From: Gammaproteobacteria bacterium
GTDB taxonomy: Bacteria > Pseudomonadota > Gammaproteobacteria > Xanthomonadales > Rhodanobacteraceae
Assembly: GCA_021325195.1 (NCBI GenBank)
Contig: JAJPHQ010000032.1
Coordinates: forward strand, 1 to 64,000
Direction: 5' to 3'
Length of the DNA stretch: 64,000 bases
Positions 56,894 to 64,000 of the stretch are shown here, piece after piece; positions within the stretch are counted from its first letter, which is position 1, and each line of letters begins with the position of its first letter. Below the pieces are notes generated by a model, which did not search any database, was not told where the DNA came from, and saw nothing but the letters and a program-made list of their open reading frames with translations. The position numbers were made by a program, and so were the translations under genes.

Positions 56894-56925
56894 CTGCGTC
56901 CCCGGCCGTGCGCGCAAAGCGCGCT

Positions 56926-56931
56926 AGTATA
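56926..56931 (-). promoter_or_regulatory. Possible -10 element of glyQ
   Basis: TATACT on the minus strand, about 33 bases before the preferred glyQ start. No convincing -35 is seen at 17-18 bp (CGCGTC), so support is limited to the -10 match and the position. Confidence 0.35.
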
Positions 56932-56978
56932 GCCGCGAGGCCCGATCCGACGCGGATCGGCGCCCGTATCGCCGGGGC

Positions 56979-58793
56979 ATGCCGCGCAGCGGAACGATGG
57001 TCGCCACACCGAAATCGACATTGGTCCTGGGCCGGCGCGGGAGGCTGGAGCTGGACGAGGTGCTGGCGGCGCTGATCGCCGACGGCCTGCTGGCCGCCGA
57101 GGACGCCAAGCGCATCCGCAATGCGGGCCGTGCCGGCAAGGGTGCCGTCGATCTGCACCCGCTGGTGGTGATCGCCAACGCCAAACCCGACAACCTGCGC
57201 GAGCCCGGCAAGCCGCTCACGGTGGAGTCGCTGACGGTGTGGCTGGCCGACAAGGCCGGGCTGCCGTACCTCAGGATCGATCCGATGAAGATCGACGTGG
57301 CCGCCGTGACGCAATCGGTCAGCCACGCCTATGCGCAGCGTCACCGGATCCTGCCGGTTGCCGTCGCGCAGGGTGCGGTCACCTTCGCCAGCGCCGAACC
57401 GTTCGACGCGCGCTGGGCAGCCGACCTCTCGCAGATGATCCGGCGCGAGGTGAAACTCGTGGTCGCGAATCCGCTGGACATCCACCGCTACCTGATGGAG
57501 TTCTACGGCGTGCAGCGCTCGATCGCGCTGGCGCGCGAGGCCAAGCAGGACGCGATCGACGGCTCGGCGATCCTGAACTTCGAGCAGTTGCTGGAACTGG
57601 GCAAGGCCGGCGAGATCGGTGCCGACGACCGCCACGTGGTGCACATCGTCGACTGGCTGCTGCAGTACGCGTTCGAGCAGCGCGCCTCGGACATCCACCT
57701 GGAACCGCGCCGCGAAACCGGCCACATCCGCTTCCGGATCGACGGCATCCTGCACAAGGTGTTCGAACTGCCGCCGCCGGTGCAGACCGCGGTGACCGCG
57801 CGGATCAAGATCCTGGCGCGCCTCGACGTCGCCGAGAAACGCCGCCCGCAGGACGGCCGGATCAAGACCCGTTCCGCCGGCGGCCGCGAGGTGGAACTGC
57901 GCATCTCGACGATGCCGACCGCATTCGGCGAAAAGGTGGTGATGCGCATTTTCGATCCGGACATCGTGGTCAAGCAGTTCGCGCAGCTCGGCTTCTCCGC
58001 CGAGGAAGAGAAGACCTGGCGGGCGATGGTGGAGCGCCCGCACGGCATCGTGCTGGTGACCGGCCCGACCGGCTCGGGCAAGACCACCACGCTGTATTCC
58101 ACGCTCAAGCACCTCGCACGGCCCGAGCTCAACGTGTGCACCGTCGAGGATCCGATCGAGATGGTGTCGCCGGAACTGAACCAGTCGCAGGTGCAGCCCG
58201 CGATCGACTTCGATTTCGCGGCCGGTGTGCGCACGCTGCTCAGGCAGGACCCCGACATCATCATGGTCGGCGAGATCCGCGATCTCGAAACCGCGCAGAT
58301 GGCGGTGCAGGCGTCGCTGACGGGGCACCTGGTGCTCTCGACGCTGCACACCAACGATGCGCCTTCGGCCGTCACCCGCCTGCTGGACCTGGGCGTGCCG
58401 CATTACCTGATCCAGTCGACGCTGGCCGGCGTGGTCGCGCAGCGGCTGGTGCGCACGCTGAGCCCGCACTGCAAGGTCAGGGCGGTGCAGGACCCCGGCC
58501 CGTGGGAAGTGCTGACCCGCGGCTGGGTGATCCCGGTGCCCGAGCAGGTGTACGAACCGGTCGGCTGCCTCGAATGCCGCAACACCGGTTTCCTGGGCCG
58601 TACCGGCATCTACGAAATGATGGCGGTGTCGCAGCGCCTGCGCGGCATGATCACGCCCGAACTCGACCTCGACGCCTTCACCGGCCTGGCGCTGCAGGAA
58701 GGCATGCAGCCGTTGCGCATCTCCGCGGCGACCCAGGTGCGGCGCGGCATCACCACCGTCGAGGAAGTGCTCTCGGTGCTGCCGGCGGGGTGA
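56979..58793 (+). CDS. GspE/PulE-family ATPase without adjacent secretion genes
   Basis: A 604-residue secretion/pilus-type ATPase. The N-terminal GspE/MshE-like domain (about 25-190) leads to the ATPase core with Walker A GPTGSGKTT (362-370), the Asp box TVEDPIEMVSPELNQSQVQ, Walker B IIMVGEIRDLETAQMA and the His box LVLSTLHTNDAPSAVTRL. The zinc region is degenerate: the second pair is intact (CLECRNTGFLGRTGIYE), but the first is SPHC instead of CPHC-like, so one Cys is replaced by Ser. It may power a type II secretion or type IV pilus-like system encoded elsewhere. The start is ATG 56979; ATG 56997 is possible. Confidence 0.92.
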   Translation: MPRSGTMVATPKSTLVLGRRGRLELDEVLAALIADGLLAAEDAKRIRNAGRAGKGAVDLHPLVVIANAKPDNLREPGKPLTVESLTVWLADKAGLPYLRIDPMKIDVAAVTQSVSHAYAQRHRILPVAVAQGAVTFASAEPFDARWAADLSQMIRREVKLVVANPLDIHRYLMEFYGVQRSIALAREAKQDAIDGSAILNFEQLLELGKAGEIGADDRHVVHIVDWLLQYAFEQRASDIHLEPRRETGHIRFRIDGILHKVFELPPPVQTAVTARIKILARLDVAEKRRPQDGRIKTRSAGGREVELRISTMPTAFGEKVVMRIFDPDIVVKQFAQLGFSAEEEKTWRAMVERPHGIVLVTGPTGSGKTTTLYSTLKHLARPELNVCTVEDPIEMVSPELNQSQVQPAIDFDFAAGVRTLLRQDPDIIMVGEIRDLETAQMAVQASLTGHLVLSTLHTNDAPSAVTRLLDLGVPHYLIQSTLAGVVAQRLVRTLSPHCKVRAVQDPGPWEVLTRGWVIPVPEQVYEPVGCLECRNTGFLGRTGIYEMMAVSQRLRGMITPELDLDAFTGLALQEGMQPLRISAATQVRRGITTVEEVLSVLPAG

Positions 58794-58982
58794 GAGGCGG
58801 CGCTTGCGAGCTGCCGGGGGCAGTTCGCGCCGACTCGAACGCCCGAGGCAGGATGCCGAGGGCCGGGTTGCTTGGCGAGCGCTGGATGCGCGAGCCCAGC
58901 AACGTGAAGCGCTGGGAATACGCTTCGGAATGCGTACAACAATGGTTATGCTTTGCGCCGCACGAACACTCGACTCAACCCC

Positions 58983-59720
58983 ATGCGCCAGTTGCTCCTG
59001 ATCCAGACCGGCGAAGCGCCGGAACCCATCCATGCAAGGTTCGGCGGTTTCGCCGAGTGGTTCCGCGCGGCAATGCAAGTGGAGCCGGCGCAAATGCGGG
59101 TCGTCCGCGTGGACGAAAACCGGCCGCTGCCGAAACCGCGCGAGGTCGCCGGCGCGGTGGTCACGGGTTCCGCGGCGATGGTCACCGAGCGTGCCGACTG
59201 GAGCGAGCGCACCGCCGGCTGGCTGCGCGACGCGATGGACGCGGAACTGCCGCTGTTCGGCGTGTGCTACGGCCACCAGTTGATGGCGCACGCGCTGGGC
59301 GGCACCGTGGGCTGGCTGCCGGCCGGCCGCGAGATCGGCACCCGCGTGATCACCCGCAATGGCCCCGCCGACACCGGTTGGCTGGATGGTTTGCCCGCCT
59401 CGTTCCCCGCCCACACCACCCACCGCCAGTCGGTGCTGGAACCGCCGCGCGGCGCGGAAGTGCTGGCCGCATCGGAACTCGATCCGCACCAGTTGCTGCG
59501 TTACGCACCGCACGCGGTTTCGACCCAGTTCCATCCCGAGTTCACCGCGGAGCACATGCGCGCCTACCTTGCCGGCCGCGCCGCCACGCTGCGCGAGGAA
59601 GGACTCGATCCCGAGGCGCTGGAACGCGCGGTGCGCGAAACCGGCCACGCGAGAAGGCTGCTTCGACGTTTCGCCCGCTTGGCATTGCAATGCGAGGGCG
59701 CGGAAGCAATTCAGGCCTGA
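58983..59720 (+). CDS. Class I glutamine amidotransferase domain protein (GMP synthase-like)
   Basis: A 245-residue stand-alone GATase1 domain. The nucleophile Cys lies in LFGVCYGHQLMAHALGG and the His-Glu pair in STQFHPEFTAEHM. It resembles the GMP-synthase-glutaminase-like proteins that hydrolyse glutamine or act on gamma-glutamyl compounds such as polyamine or glutathione derivatives. No synthetase partner is adjacent, so the substrate is open. The start is ATG 58983 (RQLLLIQTGEAPEP); a frame beginning at 58953 adds only ten residues. Its end overlaps the convergent rhomboid gene by 10 bp. Confidence 0.9.
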   Translation: MRQLLLIQTGEAPEPIHARFGGFAEWFRAAMQVEPAQMRVVRVDENRPLPKPREVAGAVVTGSAAMVTERADWSERTAGWLRDAMDAELPLFGVCYGHQLMAHALGGTVGWLPAGREIGTRVITRNGPADTGWLDGLPASFPAHTTHRQSVLEPPRGAEVLAASELDPHQLLRYAPHAVSTQFHPEFTAEHMRAYLAGRAATLREEGLDPEALERAVRETGHARRLLRRFARLALQCEGAEAIQA

Positions 59721-60403
59721 TTGCGGAGCCGGCGCGCGATCGCCGATCTCGAGAGCCACGCGAACGCGATCCCGAAGCCGAAGCCGGCGATGTGCGCCCA
59801 CCACACCACGGTGCCGAAGCCCGGACCGGCCCAGGTGAACAGCAGTTGCAGCAGCACCCACATGCCGATCAACAGCCATGCCGGCACGCGCATGAACTGG
59901 AAGTAGAGCCCCAGCGGCAGCACCAGTCCCAGGTGCGCGCGCGGAAACAGCGCGAGGTAGGCGCCCACCACCGCCGATACCGCGCCGCTGCAGCCCACAA
60001 TCGGCGCCAGCGCGCCCGCCAGTGTCAGCGCGCCGACCAGGTTGGCGAACGCGCCGCCCAGCACGAACAGAGTCAGGAACCGCCGCGATCCCAGCGCGCG
60101 TTCCGCGGGCAGGCCGAAGATCACCAGGAACAGCATGTTGCCCAGGAGATGCAACCAGTCGGCGTGCATGAACAGGGCGGTCACCAGCCGCAGCCACGGC
60201 CATGCGCCCAGCGGCTGCGAAGGATCGAACAGCCGCGCCGGCACCGTGCCCCAGCGCGCCAGCACCGCGTAGCGGGCTTCCGGCGCCGACAGCATCAGCC
60301 ACAGGTAGCAAGCCACGCACGCGATCACCAGCAGCGGCGTGACCCAGCGCGGGTGCGGCCGCCGGCGGGTCGGCGCATGCACGAAGGGCGAGTTGATGGG
60401 CAC
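59711..60403 (-). CDS. Rhomboid-family intramembrane serine protease
   Basis: A 230-residue membrane protein with about six spans. The catalytic Ser is in the GxSG-type motif VGCSGAVSAVVGAY and the His partner in WWAHIAGFGFGIAF. HADWLHLLGNMLFL is the conserved histidine/asparagine stretch of the oxyanion region. It cleaves single-pass membrane proteins within the bilayer; targets are unknown. It begins with GTG 60403, with GAGG at suitable distance upstream, 88 bp after tyrS and probably in the same transcript. Confidence 0.93.
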   Translation of the reverse strand: MPINSPFVHAPTRRRPHPRWVTPLLVIACVACYLWLMLSAPEARYAVLARWGTVPARLFDPSQPLGAWPWLRLVTALFMHADWLHLLGNMLFLVIFGLPAERALGSRRFLTLFVLGGAFANLVGALTLAGALAPIVGCSGAVSAVVGAYLALFPRAHLGLVLPLGLYFQFMRVPAWLLIGMWVLLQLLFTWAGPGFGTVVWWAHIAGFGFGIAFAWLSRSAIARRLRNQA

Positions 60404-60490
60404 GCGAGCCTCGATGAACGCCGATTGATCCGTCAGGGCCGCCGTGTCGGGGCGGGCTGAAACGTCGCGAGCCGTGGTGCGCGGCGGCGT

Positions 60491-61702
60491 TCAGGCCGCC
60501 CGCAGCCTCACCCGTGCGAAATTGCGCTTGCCCACCGCGAGCACGCCCTCGAAGCCCGGCGCGAACACCCGTTGCGCGTCCTCGACCACCTGCGCGTCGA
60601 TGCGCACCGCGCGTTCCCTGAGCTTGCGGTTGGCTTCCGAATTGCTGGAGGTCAGGCCCGCAGCGGTCAGCAGCGCGGGCAATTTCAGCCCTTCCGCCGG
60701 CACCACGATCTCGTTGAGCGGCAGCAGCGAGGTGTCGCCTTCGCCGCGCACCACCGCGTGCCAGGCCGCGACCGCGCGTTCGGCCTCCGTTTCGCCCTGG
60801 AAGCGCGCAGCCAGCTCGCGCGCCAGTTGCAATTTGAAATCACGCGGATTGGCCGAACCCGTTTCCACCTCGCGCCGCATCCGCGCGATGTCGTCCAGCG
60901 ACTTCTCGAACGACAGCAGCTCGAACCAGCGCCACATCAGGTCGTCGCCGATCTTCATGGTCTTGGTGACGATGTCGATCGCGGATTCGTCGATGCCGAT
61001 GTAGTTGCCCAGCGACTTCGACATCTTCTGCACGCCGTCGATGCCTTCCAGCAGCGGCATCGTCAGCACGATCTGCGGCGGCTGGCCGTGGTGTTCCTGC
61101 AACGCGCGGCCCATCAGCAGGTTGAAACGCTGGTCGGTGCCGCCCAGCTCGACGTCGCATTGCAATGCCACCGAGTCGTAGCCCTGCACCAGCGGATACA
61201 GGAATTCGTGGATCGCGATCGGCTGTTGCGCGGCAAAGCGCCTGGCAAAATCGTCGCGTTCCAGCATCCGCGCCACGGTGTGCTGCGCGGCCAGCCGGAT
61301 CATGTCCGCCGCATCCATCCTGCCGAACCATTCCGAATTGAAGCGCACCTCGGTGCGCGCGCGGTCCAGCACCTTGTACACCTGTTTTGCGTACGTCTCC
61401 GCATTGGCCAGCACTTCCTCGCGGGTCAGCGGCTTGCGGGTCACGTTCTTGCCGCTGGGATCGCCGATCATCCCGGTGAAATCGCCGATCAGGAAAATCA
61501 CGGTGTGGCCGAGATCCTGGAACTGGCGCATCTTGTTGAGCAGCACCGTGTGGCCGAGGTGCAGAGCGGGCGCGGTGGGATCGAAGCCGGCCTTGATGCG
61601 CAGCGCACGGCCCAGGGCGAGCCGCGCGGCCAGTTCGTCCTCCTTGAGGATGTCCACGGCGCCGCGGCGGATCATGGCAAGTGCGTGTTCGTCGTGGCGC
61701 AT
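60491..61702 (-). CDS. tyrS: Tyrosine-tRNA ligase
   Basis: A 403-residue class I synthetase that charges tRNA-Tyr. The HIGH motif is HLGH (residues 48-51) and KMSKS is at 226-230. Other landmarks are [34 protein letters not shown] and [11 protein letters not shown]. The C-terminal S4-like RNA-binding domain covers about 335-403 ([20 protein letters not shown]). Length and sequence fit the TyrZ-like subgroup. The start is ATG 61702; the frame to 61774 adds a non-family stretch. Confidence 0.96.
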   Translation of the reverse strand: MRHDEHALAMIRRGAVDILKEDELAARLALGRALRIKAGFDPTAPALHLGHTVLLNKMRQFQDLGHTVIFLIGDFTGMIGDPSGKNVTRKPLTREEVLANAETYAKQVYKVLDRARTEVRFNSEWFGRMDAADMIRLAAQHTVARMLERDDFARRFAAQQPIAIHEFLYPLVQGYDSVALQCDVELGGTDQRFNLLMGRALQEHHGQPPQIVLTMPLLEGIDGVQKMSKSLGNYIGIDESAIDIVTKTMKIGDDLMWRWFELLSFEKSLDDIARMRREVETGSANPRDFKLQLARELAARFQGETEAERAVAAWHAVVRGEGDTSLLPLNEIVVPAEGLKLPALLTAAGLTSSNSEANRKLRERAVRIDAQVVEDAQRVFAPGFEGVLAVGKRNFARVRLRAA

Positions 61703-61840
61703 CAGGGGATCCGTGGCTGTGGAGCCGGGGCGGCCGTTCCGGAGCACCGGATCGTGATCCGCGCCGCAGGGCAAAAGCGATCGTCGAGTTAATTGTGCGT
61801 TAAATGCGGAAGATCACGCAAATCTTTGTACAACAAAGCA

Positions 61841-61870
61841 TTGACGCGCGCTTTACCGGACCGTTATGGT
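61841..61870 (+). promoter_or_regulatory. Sigma-70-type promoter of the M23 peptidase gene
   Basis: TTGACG and TATGGT are separated by 18 bp, about 40 bp before the ATG at 61910. The -35 matches five of six consensus bases and the -10 four of six. Confidence 0.55.
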
Positions 61871-61909
61871 ACCGCCCGCCTTGTTTCCGCTCATGTCCGG
61901 AATCCTACG

Positions 61910-63364
61910 ATGGACCAGCGCCTGCGCCGCGTCACCCAGCACCATGTCCGCCGCCAGGCGATTCGCCGCAAGACCCAGCACTGCCATTCGCATTTCTATG
62001 CGCGCTGTTCGCACTGGTCGTTCGCCGCGACGTCCACCGCGCCGATCCGCTGGGTGCGCGAGCGCTGGATTCTCTCGAGCGGCGGTCTGCTGCTGGTTCT
62101 GTTGACGCTGATCGGACTGCCCACATGGGCGAAACTGTTGCGTCACGACGCCAGCAAGCCGGTCGTGCATGAAACCGTTGCGCTGAAACTGCCGCCGCCA
62201 CCGCCCGAATCCGCCACGCCGGTGGTGGAGAACTGGAAGACGGTCACCGTCGATCCCGGGCAGACCCTGTCCGACATTTTCCAGAGCCAGGGGCTGTCGG
62301 GGTCCGACCTCGCGCGGGTGATGGACAGCAGTCCCGACACCAAGGTGTTGCGCGCCCTGCATCCCGGCGATGAACTGGCGTTCCTGCTGGACGGCGGCGG
62401 TCACCTGAAAGGCTTCCGCTTCGACCGCGACGCCGCCACCCGCGTCACCCTCACCGCCACGGGCGACAGCGGACCGCTGCGCGAAACGGTGTCGCAGCTT
62501 CCCACCGAACGGCGGATGCACTTCGCGCACGGCGTGATCGACGGTTCGCTGTTCGCGGCCGGTGACAAGGCGGGACTGAGCGAGGTGATGATCCTCAAGC
62601 TCGCCGACGTGTTCAAGTACGACATCGACTTCGTCAAGGACATCCGCCCGGGCGACCACTTCACGGTGATCTACGACGACGTGTACCGCAACGGCGCGTA
62701 CGCGCATCCGGGCAACATCATCGCCGCCGAGTTCTACAGCCGCGGCCACCGCTTCACTGCCTACCGCTTCGAGAAGCCGGACGGCGACATCGCCTACTAC
62801 AGCGAGGACGGCCGTCCGCTCAAGAAATCGCTGCTGCGCACGCCGGTGGCGTTCACCCGGATCTCCTCGGTGTTCGGGATGCGCAAGCATCCGATCCTGG
62901 GCTATACCCGTCTCCACAAGGGCGTCGATTACGCCGCACCCATCGGCACGCCGGTCCACGCGGCCGGCGACGGCGTGATCACCTATCGCGGCTGGGAACA
63001 CGGCTACGGCAACTTCATCACCATCCGCAACAGCCCCGAATACACCACCGCCTACGGGCACATGTCGCGCTTCGCGCCCGGCCTGCACGTGGGTTCGCAC
63101 GTCACCCAGGGCGAGGTCATCGGCTACGTGGGCGAAACCGGCATGGCCACCGGCCCGCACCTGCACTATGAGGTGCGGGTGGCCGGCCAGCCCGAGAACC
63201 CGCTGACCATCACCATGCCCAGGCCGGAACCGCTGTCCGGCAGGCTGATGGCCGACTTCAGGCAGCAGACCGCGCCGATGGTGGCACGCATCCAGATGAT
63301 CGACACCGCCTCGCAACGGCTGGCGCGCGTGGATTCCAGCCGCAACGCCAGCGCGGCCGACTGA
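61910..63364 (+). CDS. M23 peptidoglycan DD-metallopeptidase (MepM/OapA-like)
   Basis: A 484-residue murein hydrolase anchored by one N-terminal span (SSGGLLLVLLTLIGLPTWA, about 60-78). A basic cytoplasmic head comes first, then a Pro-rich linker (LPPPPPESATP), a LysM/OapA-like region (TVDPGQTLSDIFQSQGLSG) and the LytM domain. The zinc motif HxxxD is His336/Asp340 in LHKGVDYAAPIGTPV, and the HxH pair is His417/His419 in GPHLHYEVR. All expected metal ligands are present, so it should be an active endopeptidase for wall growth. The start is ATG 61910; the longer frame begins before the promoter. It is followed closely by anmK. Confidence 0.94.
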   Translation: MDQRLRRVTQHHVRRQAIRRKTQHCHSHFYARCSHWSFAATSTAPIRWVRERWILSSGGLLLVLLTLIGLPTWAKLLRHDASKPVVHETVALKLPPPPPESATPVVENWKTVTVDPGQTLSDIFQSQGLSGSDLARVMDSSPDTKVLRALHPGDELAFLLDGGGHLKGFRFDRDAATRVTLTATGDSGPLRETVSQLPTERRMHFAHGVIDGSLFAAGDKAGLSEVMILKLADVFKYDIDFVKDIRPGDHFTVIYDDVYRNGAYAHPGNIIAAEFYSRGHRFTAYRFEKPDGDIAYYSEDGRPLKKSLLRTPVAFTRISSVFGMRKHPILGYTRLHKGVDYAAPIGTPVHAAGDGVITYRGWEHGYGNFITIRNSPEYTTAYGHMSRFAPGLHVGSHVTQGEVIGYVGETGMATGPHLHYEVRVAGQPENPLTITMPRPEPLSGRLMADFRQQTAPMVARIQMIDTASQRLARVDSSRNASAAD

Positions 63365-63377
63365 TCGCCCGCCGGAT

Positions 63378-64000
63378 GTGACCCGCACCGCGGCTTCGCT
63401 GTATCTCGGCCTGATTTCCGGCACCAGCGCCGACGGCATCGCCGCCGCGCTGCTGCGTTTCGCACGGCGGCCCGAAATCCTGGCGGCGCGCACGTTCGGC
63501 TACCCTGCCGGAACGCGCGCTCGCGTGCTGGCGCTGGCGCGCAACGACGCCGCGATCAGGCTGGAGGATTACGGACGGCTGGACGTCGAAATCGGCGGCT
63601 GCTTCGCCGAGGCGGCGCTGGCCCTGCTGCACGGGGCCGGAACGGATCCGCGCGAGCTGGCGGCGATCGGTTCGCATGGCCAGACCGTTTGCCATCGGCC
63701 CGATGGGCCGTTTCCCTTCACGCTGCAGATCGGCGACCCCAACGTGATCGCCGAGCGCACGGGCGTCGTCACGGTCGCGGATTTCCGCCGCGCCGACGTG
63801 GCGGCGGGCGGTCAGGGCGCGCCGCTGCTGCCCGCCCTGCACGCGGCCGTGCTGGCCGACCCCGCGGCAGCGCGCGCGATCCTGAACCTGGGCGGCATCG
63901 CCAACCTCACCCTGCTGATTCCCGGGCGGCCGGTGCTGGGTTTCGACACCGGGCCGGCCAACTGCCTGCTGGATGCGTGGTCGATGCGCGTGCGCGGCCC
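63378..64000 (+). CDS. anmK: Anhydro-N-acetylmuramic acid kinase (3' end beyond window)
   Basis: About 208 codons are visible before the window ends. The start LYLGLISGTSADGIAAALL is the AnmK ATP/sugar motif, followed by AIGSHGQTVCHRP, LQIGDPNVIAERTGV, VADFRRADVAAGGQGAPL and LNLGGIANLTLL, and FDTGPANCLLDAW. AnmK phosphorylates and opens recycled 1,6-anhydroMurNAc to MurNAc-6-phosphate, which fits its place just after a murein hydrolase gene. GTG 63378 is the only good start, since the overlapping ATG runs into a stop. The residue after DGI is Ala where E. coli has Asp (DGVD); the effect is unknown. Confidence 0.93.
   Translation, partial: MTRTAASLYLGLISGTSADGIAAALLRFARRPEILAARTFGYPAGTRARVLALARNDAAIRLEDYGRLDVEIGGCFAEAALALLHGAGTDPRELAAIGSHGQTVCHRPDGPFPFTLQIGDPNVIAERTGVVTVADFRRADVAAGGQGAPLLPALHAAVLADPAAARAILNLGGIANLTLLIPGRPVLGFDTGPANCLLDAWSMRVRG

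Noticed and set aside
55989..60320. 1443-codon open frame on the minus strand
   Set aside because: It runs antisense to the GspE-like ATPase and the amidotransferase gene and across glyQ and the rhomboid gene in another frame. It is low-complexity Arg/Gly/Ala/His-rich translation with no domain, an artefact of high GC.

Overview
The window is a GC-rich, densely coding chromosomal segment from a gammaproteobacterium. It is most likely of the order Lysobacterales (Xanthomonadales), perhaps the Rhodanobacteraceae. I infer this from the style of the housekeeping genes, the large TonB-dependent receptors, a TPR-sulfotransferase pair, and the gene order tyrS / M23 peptidase / anmK. No database search was possible, so family names rest on motifs and remembered family features.

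Region 1 (1-27674, all minus strand) is one long, tightly overlapped exopolysaccharide operon of the exosortase A (XrtA/PEP-CTERM) type. In transcription order it encodes: a priming sugar-phosphate transferase, a Wza-like export lipoprotein, a Wzz-like chain-length protein, a tyrosine autokinase, an outer-membrane protein, an ExeA-like ATPase, a polysaccharide deacetylase, a FemAB-like transferase, a glycosyltransferase, an exosortase fused to an EpsI domain, a glycosyltransferase, an asparagine-synthase-like amidotransferase, a sulfotransferase, two glycosyltransferases, an ATP-grasp ligase, an alpha/alpha-toroid protein, a Wzy/O-ligase-like membrane protein, a glycosyltransferase, a Wzx-like flippase, a GT2 glycosyltransferase and a truncated secreted protein. 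Together these could build, decorate (deacetylation, sulfation, perhaps amide-linked groups), polymerise and export a polysaccharide, and process PEP-CTERM proteins.

Region 2 (27675-31200) is the control region and the substrate. A near-consensus sigma-54 promoter (27829-27846) faces the operon. A perfect CRP/Clp palindrome lies just downstream of its predicted start. glmS (amino-sugar supply) diverges from the operon. Beyond glmS is a PEP-CTERM protein gene that has its own sigma-54-like promoter, which suggests that substrate and sorting machinery are co-regulated.

Region 3 (31200-41300) holds housekeeping and envelope genes: a PLP-dependent dehydratase, pepN, a 66-residue protein, mnmG, a GDSL autotransporter esterase and a YbaY-like lipoprotein. 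Region 4 (41300-50600) has two paralogous TonB-dependent receptors flanking a secreted S9 peptidase, probably a peptide scavenging locus, with a structured-RNA candidate between them. Region 5 (50600-56900) is a minus-strand operon glyQ-glyS followed by two tandem TPR-sulfotransferases; glyS carries an in-frame palindromic repeat element. Region 6 (56900-64000) holds an orphan GspE-type ATPase, a glutamine amidotransferase, a rhomboid protease, tyrS, an M23 peptidase and the start of anmK. I saw no tRNA, rRNA, CRISPR array or insertion sequence.
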